Assembly: GCA_001599295.1 (NCBI GenBank)
Contig: BCGN01000009.1
Span: forward strand, 124,001-188,000
Direction: 5' to 3'
DNA from: Sporopachydermia quercuum
Lineage: Eukaryota > Ascomycota > Sporopachydermiomycetes > Sporopachydermiales > Sporopachydermiaceae
Length of the DNA: 64,000 nucleotides
The notes under the pieces were generated by a model, which worked only from the letters and a program-made list of their open reading frames with translations, did not search any database and was not told the DNA's origin. The position numbers were made by a program, and so were the translations under genes. This document shows positions 24,801-32,506 of the stretch, one piece after another. Numbering within the stretch: position 1 is the first letter of the stretch; each line of letters opens with the position of its first letter.

Positions 24801-26228
24801 ATTCTTTTATCCGATGACTTCACATCGATTGTAAACGCTCTGAAATGGGGAAGAACCGTCACTACGTCTATTAAAAAGTTCCTCCAGTTCCAATTGACTG
24901 TCAATATTACTGCTGTCGTCTTGACTTTTGTCTCTGCTGTTGCCTCCTCTGAGGGCAAATCTGTATTAACTGCTGTCCAGCTATTATGGGTCAATTTGAT
25001 CATGGATACTTTCGCTGCTTTAGCATTGGCCACTGATAAGCCTTCTGATGATATATTATCATCTAAACCAAGCAAAAGAACCGATTCCTTGATCACAGTG
25101 TCAATGTGGAAAATGATCCTGGGCCAAGCGTTCCTGCAGTTGAGTATCACGCTTGTCTTACATTTCGCTGGAGCCACCATTTGGTTTGGCAGCCATCATA
25201 GCTACACGGCTCACCAGCAAGATCAAATCTCAACCATGACATTCAATACATTTGTTTGGTTGCAGTTCTGGAAATTATGGGTCACCAGAAAGCTTGATGA
25301 AGCTGACGGTATTAGCAGTGTCAAGGACAGAATAACAATGCATAATTTGAATTTTTTCCAGCATTTTTTCAGGAATTGGTATTTCCTGGGGATAGCAGCA
25401 ATTATTGCTGGCTGTCAGATTCTGATTGTTTTCGTTGGAGGNGCAGCTTTTGTCGTGACCAGCCAAACAGGTTCAATGTGGGCAACTGCGATAATTGGCG
25501 GAATGCTTTCTTTACCGTGGGGTGTGTTAATCAGAATAACGCCTGATGAATGGGCAAGAAAGGTATTTCCCACTAGGTTATTCAATATCTGCATGTCGAT
25601 TTTAACATTTTCATGGGTCAAGAAGCTACTCAGAGCTACGAAGAACAAAACTGGAGGAAAACTTGAGGAAGAAGATTCTGAAGATAGCAATAAATCGTTT
25701 GATGAAGAAGAACAACGGAGGAAAGAGCTGTANGAAACAGTTCCAGCGTTTGGACAAGTACGAGAGGAATTAATGCTGATGAGAAGACTGCGCGGCGGTA
25801 GAATTAAACAGTTGACATTGACCTGGAAAGTAAATCCGGTTAAAGTGTATCATAATTGGCGTAATAGAAGGAACTCGTCGCTTCGCTCTATTACTGGAAG
25901 TGAAGGCAGAGATAAAAGTAGAGGCCGAAGCGAAAGCAGAAGTTATATTGGTAGCAATAACGATACATTGGCACCGCCATCGGCAGCATCATCTTATAGG
26001 ATGCCTAGAAATCGGAGAACTGGATCTGAATCGAGCGTCTCTAATACTTCAACGTTATCGGCGCTAGCAATAATTCCTGCTGCAGTTGGAGGTGCAGTTG
26101 CTGGATGGCACGGACAACTTGGAGGTCCTGGTACTGGAAATGGCAGTGGCCANAATGCTGGTGATAATCCAGAAATACAAGAGATTTATGAAGGAGACAG
26201 TGATGCTGAAGAAAAGGAAAAGAAATAA
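21894..26228 (+). CDS. PMC1: Pmc1, vacuolar P-type Ca2+-ATPase (P2B)
   Basis: The enzyme pumps cytosolic Ca2+ into the vacuole, coupling transport to phosphorylation of an aspartate. The protein has 1444 residues against 1173 in S. cerevisiae. Visible P-type elements in order are: the TGES actuator motif near 218, PEGLPLAVTLALA of M4 near 357, DKTGT with the phosphorylated Asp401, nucleotide-binding motifs SKTETALLLFAK near 597 and LIKGASEI near 680, TGDN near 863 and TGDGTNDAPAL near 936, followed by the M5-M10 spans. The excess length comes from low-complexity insertions: Ser/Asn/Glu-rich (about 430-590), a Gly/Ser/Thr-rich stretch (about 760-830), and a basic-Ser then acidic C-terminal tail. 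The start is the first ATG, preceding a conserved cytosolic N terminus. Several Ns lie in the insertions. It converges with RFA1. Confidence 0.96.
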   Translation: MSNSTFDLSLEELRSLHDPKSIQALESIGGISNLYQSLAVDPTDGLNPNNENDIENRTLKYGNNTLPVAKAKSFLYLAFLAMKDKVLILLSIAAVVSLALGLYETFGEDDEYDAEGHKEPKVAWVEGVAIIVAIAIVVLVGSLNDYQKERQFARLNAKKENRQVKVIRGGKKEFTGIYDLLVGDLMVLETGDIIPADGVLINGSMECDESSATGESDMIFKLTATEALNNATSLSELSLTHVDSSTDCFLLSGTSVVSGYGTAIITAVGENSFHGRTMLSLLTESAPTPLQLKLNDIADGIAKYGSLIAGLLFVILFIRYIVMLVKPHEYYYLATPEKVSKFFDILIVAITLIVVAVPEGLPLAVTLALAFATTRMAKDGNLVRVLKSCETMGSATCICSDKTGTLTENRMKVVKGILADDLKFEVHAEEKNYEESDGELQNSGEPEIQEKSTVERNVFDDEAXNGEKIKSTARETNDSQPVDAFTAVNKLSSTVQSLLLASIVLNGNAFENSNYIDHSQINSTRNNSRTNANPLLTRSSNSGSTTXSAGNSTSHNTFSFKQFVDMIRISPKSTKSKKKAFGDDSSRDLFLGSKTETALLLFAKDFLGMNEKGDLDLLRNLDPTCEXRLNVDFGVKRIVQVIPFESVRKWGGCIVEMKDSNSSSTTTSTTTNRTYRMLIKGASEIILKEANEIVTKDSIHITITSSLREKLNEEINDYASQSLRTICIGVKDFQCSEWPPECFKNNEYITEANPDLLFGTGNGNGNTPPATTTLSTPSPLXPLVPTIISTDYDSSAAAGSGGSPISFASSNTGFLSGSATQMPAASSLSLLGLFAIQDPLRENVTESINKCKKAGVRVRMVTGDNILTAKSIASSCGIYHPNSNHICMEGPDFRKLPEHERLRIVPQLDVLARSSPEDKRLLVETLQQLGEIVAVTGDGTNDAPALKLADIGFSMGISGTEVAREASDIILLSDDFTSIVNALKWGRTVTTSIKKFLQFQLTVNITAVVLTFVSAVASSEGKSVLTAVQLLWVNLIMDTFAALALATDKPSDDILSSKPSKRTDSLITVSMWKMILGQAFLQLSITLVLHFAGATIWFGSHHSYTAHQQDQISTMTFNTFVWLQFWKLWVTRKLDEADGISSVKDRITMHNLNFFQHFFRNWYFLGIAAIIAGCQILIVFVGXAAFVVTSQTGSMWATAIIGGMLSLPWGVLIRITPDEWARKVFPTRLFNICMSILTFSWVKKLLRATKNKTGGKLEEEDSEDSNKSFDEEEQRRKELXETVPAFGQVREELMLMRRLRGGRIKQLTLTWKVNPVKVYHNWRNRRNSSLRSITGSEGRDKSRGRSESRSYIGSNNDTLAPPSAASSYRMPRNRRTGSESSVSNTSTLSALAIIPAAVGGAVAGWHGQLGGPGTGNGSGXNAGDNPEIQEIYEGDSDAEEKEKK

Positions 26229-27493
26229 TGGTACTATAACTAGTATAAGAAGTATATAGATCCACTACGGTAATTGAAGCAAATTTTATAGTTATAAGAA
26301 AGAATGCCATTCAATAAATAAGTAAATGTTTTTACTTAATAATTTCATGTTGAAACTTGTTTTTCATATGGTTAATGGCTGAAACACTTACCGTAGGACC
26401 CATGCTAGTAATGTTCATGGAGAAAGGTTCATGCTTTCATGTGTTCAAGCTGTTATCAGATCTAAACATTGAATAGCTTTCTCCTTTGATAGTTAACATC
26501 CTTTTTAAAGTCCTTATGAATGGCAGTTGGTTCTCCGTCATGATGATTAGAGATAATTTTGATAAAATTAAGTTCATATAACCTAATGTACTAGCGAAAA
26601 CGTTAATATTAAGCTCTGGAGTAATCCTATCACAGCATTATTAAGATAAGTGGAATTCTAGAACAGAAGGAGATTATATGTAACAATAGAGTTTATTTAC
26701 AAAGCTTAATATGTNGTTAAACTCTATTGTCGCAAATGAGACCTTAGTGCTAACTTAAAAAGGACAGGAAATGCTCCAGGTTTAAAACCATTTGAAATCT
26801 CAGGAACATTTTCCCCGAACATTTCTACCAGTTCAATGATGGACATTGTTTTTAGGCTTGAAAGTATTAGGATAGCAGATCATTTTTTTGTGTTATGATT
26901 TGTCCACTTGGGAGTTTTATCTTGAATGGCCTTTATCATCAAAAAGCTAAGCTAGATGCCATAATTTCTGTTGCTTTCCAGCAATGTCTAGATGCTGAAC
27001 AGATAGAACGATTATCAGTTGAGTAGCAATAAAACTTGACATCCAGCTTACAACTGTGCAAGCGCACTCTGTGAGATACTGGCTGTTGCAAAAATCGTTG
27101 GTGAAACTGATGTTCCTCTGTGTTCCTGCTGATAGTTGAAACCAAAGCTGACTAACTGACTTGTACAATTGATGATACGTCGGATCGATTCAGTTGGTGT
27201 TAACAACCTGAATAACAATAGCAATATTAATAGTAGCAGCGTTTCAACCTATATCATCATGTGTTGCCAATGAACAAAAAAGAGAACAACCAACCCAAGT
27301 TCTCCGGTGATGGATCTTTGTATGCTTTCCACCTAATTGAATCTAAGTAACTCTTTCATTATGATGGCCAATTCTCAGTTATATTCTACTACATTGTATT
27401 CGATCATTATTACACTAATTCTACTCAATTGATTCAATTATAATCAATTACATTCAATGTTATACAAACCATCAATCATACTTACTCCGCTAC
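26229..27493. other. 1.3 kb region between convergent PMC1 and RFA1
   Basis: This should hold both 3' UTRs. The only clear structure is a perfect 13-bp inverted repeat at 26683-26730 (listed separately). Short overlapping minus-strand frames near 26,940-27,170 look like chance. Confidence 0.55.
26683..26730. repeat. Perfect 13-bp inverted repeat (hairpin)
   Basis: ACAATAGAGTTTA at 26683-26695 is exactly complementary to TAAACTCTATTGT at 26718-26730, with a 22-nt spacer that contains one N. Either transcript would form a strong hairpin. It sits about 450 bp beyond the PMC1 stop and 760 bp beyond the RFA1 stop. Confidence 0.9.
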
Positions 27494-29290
27494 CTATATA
27501 CCAAACTGTTTAATTTGATTAATAACGTAATCACATTCAGAATAGTAATCAAGTTCATGTAAAGTCATAACTTGATATCGCACTCTCATTTGACCTTGAT
27601 AATTATCCTGTCTTGCTTTCAATCTAAACAAGTATTCAACTCCTTGTGATTGCTGGAAGATACTAGAAAACGCTTCATTATTAGTATCTTTCAATTGAAT
27701 CAAATCAGCTGCTGATTTTCCTAGCAATGCATTACCAGCTTCATCAAAACATGAAATCCATATCAATCCCGTAGAATCAGATATAGAAAATTGTAAAATA
27801 TACCTCCAATTTGGCTGATTGAACACTTTATCACATTTTTCACATCTCCATGAGCCATCGGATTCCTCAATGATTTTCCTATTACAACCTTCGTTCAGAC
27901 AAGCAGGATAAGCAAAATTCTCAGGTTTTATATATGTAACAGTTGCCTTTATTGAGAAATAATCTGCCTTTTCACTCATACCTAACTGTTCATTTTTAGC
28001 TTCATCGATTGTTTTCCTTACTTGAGGCTTTGCTGAAGTGAAATCGCTTTGGAATCCACTAAATTTTTCCGAATGTCCTTGAGAATCATACCATCCTTTC
28101 AAGGAGAAAGCTTCAGTTGTATCAGGATTAATAATAATAGAACCAGATTGAGGCATTGTCAACGATTTACCATTGAAATCAGAGACTTTGGCTCCTTTCA
28201 AAGCTAATACAGTACCTTTAGGAGAAGTGAAATCAACAGCAGCTTTATTCCAAATAGTTACTTTGATTGANAATTTGGAGTCATCAACTAAAGTAATATC
28301 GCGTTTATCAAAAGGTCTGCCAGATGACTTTGAAATGATTTGATTAACATCATCAATTTCAGTAATGATACCAACAACATCAACAATAGAATTGTTCTCA
28401 TATTCCTGTAATTTGTTCAATTTGATGAAATTCAATTGAATTTTTGGTACCATATCAGAGTCTTCAGCAGGTTGAATGACCGTATCACGGTTAAACATCA
28501 ATTCATATGGATGATTGATGTTACTGAATTGTTTCTTTGCAATGTTAACTCTACATTTTGATACATAGTACACTTTTCCTTCCTCTAGTAAATCATAAAA
28601 TTTATCGACATCATCGTTGAAAGCAGTAGCTTTTATTTCACCACTTTCATCTAGGAAGTTCACAGAGAACAACTTTCCTTCACCACGATTGTTATGCCAA
28701 GTGCGAATTTCGGATTTCAATGATACTCTGGCTTTGATAGTCCATCTATTTTGGTATGGCGATAAAGATTCAATAGGATGAACGTTTGGAATTTTGGTAT
28801 CAGATTTAGAAAAGTCTGTTAAATTTGGTTTAATATCAACTGAATTGCTGTTGTTGATATTGTTGGAATTGACATTACTTGTAGGGGTTGGAGTTGAGTT
28901 AGCTGATCCATTACCTTGGCCATTGTTATCTTCGTCACCAACGTATAATTGAACAGGAGAACCTATTTTCTCATGATAGCTTTGAACAAAGTTCAATCCA
29001 CTAACGACAACAACACCCTTGCCTTTAATTGATTGAAATACGTAACTTTCTAATTCAATAATGCCCAATCGTTGCAGACCAACTTCTTCTAATTTGGGAC
29101 CTAACTGAGTTTGAACAATAGCGTGAATGAAATGTTCTCCGTCCGATACCACAAGTCTATACCTTTTCTCTTGAGTATTGGGTAAAGGCTTATCTCTTAG
29201 AGATAGAACTTGAACAGTGATTTTGGGAGCTGATTTACCATTGCTAGCAACGATAGCTGCTAATGCTCCTGTTGATAATTGAACTGACAT
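27494..29290 (-). CDS. RFA1: Rfa1, large subunit of replication protein A
   Basis: Rfa1 is the main ssDNA-binding subunit of the RPA heterotrimer used in replication, repair and recombination. The 598-residue protein (S. cerevisiae 621) has the N-terminal protein-interaction OB fold (about 1-110), a Ser/Asn-rich linker (about 125-165), tandem DNA-binding OB folds A and B (about 175-410) and fold C (about 430-590). Fold C contains the structural zinc site C-x4-C-x13-C-x2-C (CLNEGC...CEKC). The start is the first ATG, at the conserved N terminus MSVQLSTG. An ACGCGT box lies five bases upstream of the ATG, with two more ACGCGA motifs about 200 bp upstream, in keeping with the MBF-driven G1/S expression known for RPA genes. 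It is divergent from RPN14. Confidence 0.97.
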   Translation of the reverse strand: MSVQLSTGALAAIVASNGKSAPKITVQVLSLRDKPLPNTQEKRYRLVVSDGEHFIHAIVQTQLGPKLEEVGLQRLGIIELESYVFQSIKGKGVVVVSGLNFVQSYHEKIGSPVQLYVGDEDNNGQGNGSANSTPTPTSNVNSNNINNSNSVDIKPNLTDFSKSDTKIPNVHPIESLSPYQNRWTIKARVSLKSEIRTWHNNRGEGKLFSVNFLDESGEIKATAFNDDVDKFYDLLEEGKVYYVSKCRVNIAKKQFSNINHPYELMFNRDTVIQPAEDSDMVPKIQLNFIKLNKLQEYENNSIVDVVGIITEIDDVNQIISKSSGRPFDKRDITLVDDSKXSIKVTIWNKAAVDFTSPKGTVLALKGAKVSDFNGKSLTMPQSGSIIINPDTTEAFSLKGWYDSQGHSEKFSGFQSDFTSAKPQVRKTIDEAKNEQLGMSEKADYFSIKATVTYIKPENFAYPACLNEGCNRKIIEESDGSWRCEKCDKVFNQPNWRYILQFSISDSTGLIWISCFDEAGNALLGKSAADLIQLKDTNNEAFSSIFQQSQGVEYLFRLKARQDNYQGQMRVRYQVMTLHELDYYSECDYVINQIKQFGI

Positions 29291-29294
29291 TTTG

Positions 29295-29300
29295 ACGCGT
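29295..29300. promoter_or_regulatory. MluI cell-cycle box (ACGCGT) at RFA1 start
   Basis: A perfect palindromic ACGCGT lies five bases before the RFA1 start codon. It is the consensus site of the Mbp1-Swi6 factor. Its place so close to the ATG is unusual and would require a very short leader or transcription start upstream of it. Confidence 0.5.
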
Positions 29301-29487
29301 CAGACCAAGTTTAAGGATAGGAATGTAAATTCGAAAAAGAACAAGATTGAGAGAACTACAATAGAATGTTAAATAGCAACTATTGTGAGTAAGAAGCAGG
29401 TCATCAAACGATAGGTTCTTTTTAGTGATTCNGATGTATGCGAAGAGATGCTTGATATTGATAATAAGGGCGTGTTTGTTTTAATCA

Positions 29488-29511
29488 ACGCGAGAAGTTC
29501 GCCACACGCGA
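29488..29511. promoter_or_regulatory. Pair of MCB-like ACGCGA motifs
   Basis: ACGCGA occurs at 29488-29493 and 29506-29511, about 200-220 bp upstream of the RFA1 start. Together with the start-proximal ACGCGT this gives three MBF/SBF-type sites, the usual arrangement for a G1/S-regulated replication gene. Confidence 0.45.
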
Positions 29512-30162
29512 ATTTGATTTGAAAATCACGTGAAGGAAAGGATGAAACGAGATGTGAAGTGTGTAAAGAAATGCTCAGGGAAGATTCAGTCAATATGGGC
29601 CGGCCAAAGAGTTAACGACTGGCTGCGTAAAATACTAGTCTATTGACAAATCACATCTAGTTCTAGTAGATTCTAGTAGATTTGATCTACCTAGATAATC
29701 TACTACTCATTCTGAATAGTCCCAAGATAACTGAATATGAAATATCCTATACAAAATTCTATAAGCATTTAAGGTTTAAACCTCTCTGCGACAATCATGC
29801 AAGTGAAAGAACCGTAAACCTTAATTTCTCAATTATCAAAACCTTATATCTCGCCCCTCTCCCTCCATTTTCTTTGTGACAGGGCAAACTGAGCATTTCA
29901 ATTGTTACTTCATCTTCTACCAAGCTTACTGTCAACAACAGCAACTGATAGAGTACTATACAAACTATATAATTTCTAGTTAATATTAGAACAGTTGGGA
30001 GGTAATTGGTCATTCAATTTGTATTCCAGGGACCAAAATCTGCAATCCATTAGTAGCTCATTCACTCATTCTATCCATGAATATATAGACAGTATAGGTA
30101 GTTCCCGATAGCTTGCACCTTTGCACTAACCATCTTAAGTAACGTATAATTCAAATTCAACA

Positions 30163-32041
30163 ATGACGGACATTTCTGAAGGTGATGCCAGTATTATAAG
30201 GATACCCCATGTAGTTGTACAACCAAATACTGAAGACGTTTTCAATGATGTGGCAACAGGAGTTAGTAAAAAGGATTCTTTCTGGATTACTCAGTATGAA
30301 TGTGGTGAATCAAAAGAAAAATCACATGAGTATACTATAGATGTTATAAAAGACGATCGAGAAGGAACTGCAGGAAACGCAGAAAGTACGGCATTGAATA
30401 CATCAGAGGCAAGAAATTTACAATTTCGTGCTGGTGATGAGGCAGGTATAAGAGTGCAGCTGGAAAAGGCAGATCAACTGGTTTTCAGTATCGATGGATG
30501 CGAATATAAGGATATGAGATGTGTTCTTCCTAGCAAGAGGTTTTCTTCAATAANAGGTATGTATGATTTTGGATGTAAGAGCTTGATACAATTAAATGCT
30601 ACTATAATTCAATCTATATCAAACTACAATCTATAACTACTAGCTACTAACCTGAACAGCCAATATAAACACTATTGATATTTCTCCCCACGGCCAATTG
30701 TTAGCTCTTGGGGATTCAGATGGTAAACTATCAGTTCTTTCCACTTCTGAAGGTGTCATCAGGGTATGTTATCTACCAATTACTCCTTATTACCATTGTA
30801 TTGTCATTATATCTTTAACTACCTTCAACTTACCTTAATCACAACTCCTATACTTATCATACTAACAAGCACCTTAGAGATCATTTGGAGAGCATTTTCT
30901 CGATGCCACAATTGTCAAATTCTTTCCATCTTCCCAGGTTTTTTTATCAGGTTCAAGCGATATGCGTATCATGCTTTGGTCTGTGCTTGATGGTTCTAGT
31001 GCTCGAACATTCATTGGGCATAAAGCAACTATTACAACCATCGACATGATTGGCAGAGGTAGAAATTTTGTCTCTGGTAGTGAAGACGGCGATGTGAGAT
31101 TGTGGGAATGCAGCACCGGTGATTGTCTACATGTTTTCACTCCTATTGGTATTGATAGTGGTATAGTGGCAGTAACTGTCATGAACATTGACGAGTATAT
31201 TGGTAATAATACTGATAATAATGCTGCCAGTAGATCTAGTACATCACCAACGCTTGAGTTTGAAATTGAGGATAAAGTGCTTGCTGTGAGCTATTCCAAT
31301 GGTTCAGTAGTGTTATGGTTTTTACAGTCGAAGTTAATTATACGAAGAATGCAATGTAGCAGTTTGAGCTGTTTAAAANGTATTGCGGTGACAGCAGCGT
31401 TTTTCCCTGGTGGTTATAGTAGCATGAGTAGATTTATATTAGGATTTGAGAATGGAATCTTCGGCGTATGGCTGTTTGGTCATGAACGGTAAGTAATTGA
31501 ATGTATTATTTGGGGGATGGCAAGGATAGGATGATAGAATAGAATGATAGGATGAGGGGGGTAATAAATTGAAATGACGACGGTTAATTATGCAATGGAT
31601 AGCCATAAAAGGAGAGAAGAACTGTAATTAGTATTAGTGTTAGTATTTGCTCACGATACTACTACCTTTATAATCTTCACACCATCTATCATACTAATTG
31701 CTGCTAACCTTTCATCATTAATCCTACGGGACGACCTTATAGAGAACAACGAACGATTATACTAACAAATACACAGGCCAGAAGCACTCTTTCAGCTTGA
31801 TTCAGAAATAACCAATATCAAGTCAACTGGAAACAAAATCATAGCTACAACATCATCAGGCCAAGCTGTTGTTATTTCATTAACTACAGACTTAAACAGC
31901 AGTACTGTTAGATATGATATTGATGGTATTGGATATCTAACAGGTATGGATTATGGTAGAATCAATAGTATTAGTCTGTTCAAGAATAAGTATGTTTATC
32001 TGGCAGCTAAGTATGGCTATATTGCTCGCTATGAGATATAA
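30163..32041 (+). CDS. RPN14: Rpn14, WD40 chaperone of the proteasome base (four exons)
   Basis: Rpn14 (PAAF1 in animals) binds Rpt6 and chaperones assembly of the 19S base. Four exons give a 457-residue protein: 30163-30556, 30660-30763, 30878-31488 and 31777-32041. The introns are 103, 114 and 288 nt. All three have GTATGT or GTAAGT donors and a perfect TACTAAC (30645-30651, 30860-30866, 31760-31766) 8-11 bases before the acceptor AG. Reading phase is kept across every junction (G|CC, AGG|AGA, CG|G). The spliced product carries WD40 blades including FFPSSQVFLSGSSDMRIMLW and GHKATIT...GRGRNFVSGSEDGDVRLWECSTGDC, closely matching S. cerevisiae Rpn14. The start is the first ATG in the exon 1 frame. 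An N lies two bases before the first donor. Its neighbour PMC1 is also close to RPN14 in S. cerevisiae. Confidence 0.93.
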
Positions 32042-32506
32042 AGAGAGCAGAGTATTAAGGAATGTGTAGATAGATGGGATAGATAACAATAATGAATGAT
32101 GCTGATAATGATGTAATAGTAAAGAATTAGTTGTATTAATAATATACAGTATACAGTACTGATACTCAGGACTAAGACTATAAATCGACGACATAGATGC
32201 TCTATAAAAAAATATAAAACTAAAAGTACACCAGACAAAAACAGAAAACACAGTTACAGATCAAAAAATAATCAATCCGAATAAACAAACAGAAATACAG
32301 AAATAATTATAATCAACAATTAAGAATAACAAAACTAAGGGAAGGAGCAGCATTGATTACTACCAACCAAACCCAAGTTGTATACATGTGCATAGCAGTA
32401 ATCATTACAATACACGACGCTTTACTCTAACTTACCAGATTATATTTCATCACATGATATTGTTGATTGAGACAATAACAATACAATACTGGTAATGATA
32501 AGTGAT
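32042..32506. other. Intergenic region between convergent genes
   Basis: This AT-rich DNA between the stop codons of RPN14 and the Myb-like gene should hold their 3' UTRs. I see no RNA gene or repeat. Confidence 0.6.

Larger units (their letters stand above)
29291..30162. other. Divergent promoter region of RFA1 and RPN14
   Basis: This 870-bp region separates the two start codons. It contains the three MCB-like motifs near RFA1 and, at 29661-29706, a direct repeat of TTCTAGTAGA overlapping an AGTAGATT/AATCTACT inverted repeat. I see no convincing ORF. Confidence 0.6.

Noticed and set aside
30962-31492. 176-codon WD40 frame as a complete gene or pseudogene
   Set aside because: It is part of RPN14 exon 3; canonical splice sites join it to three other exons.
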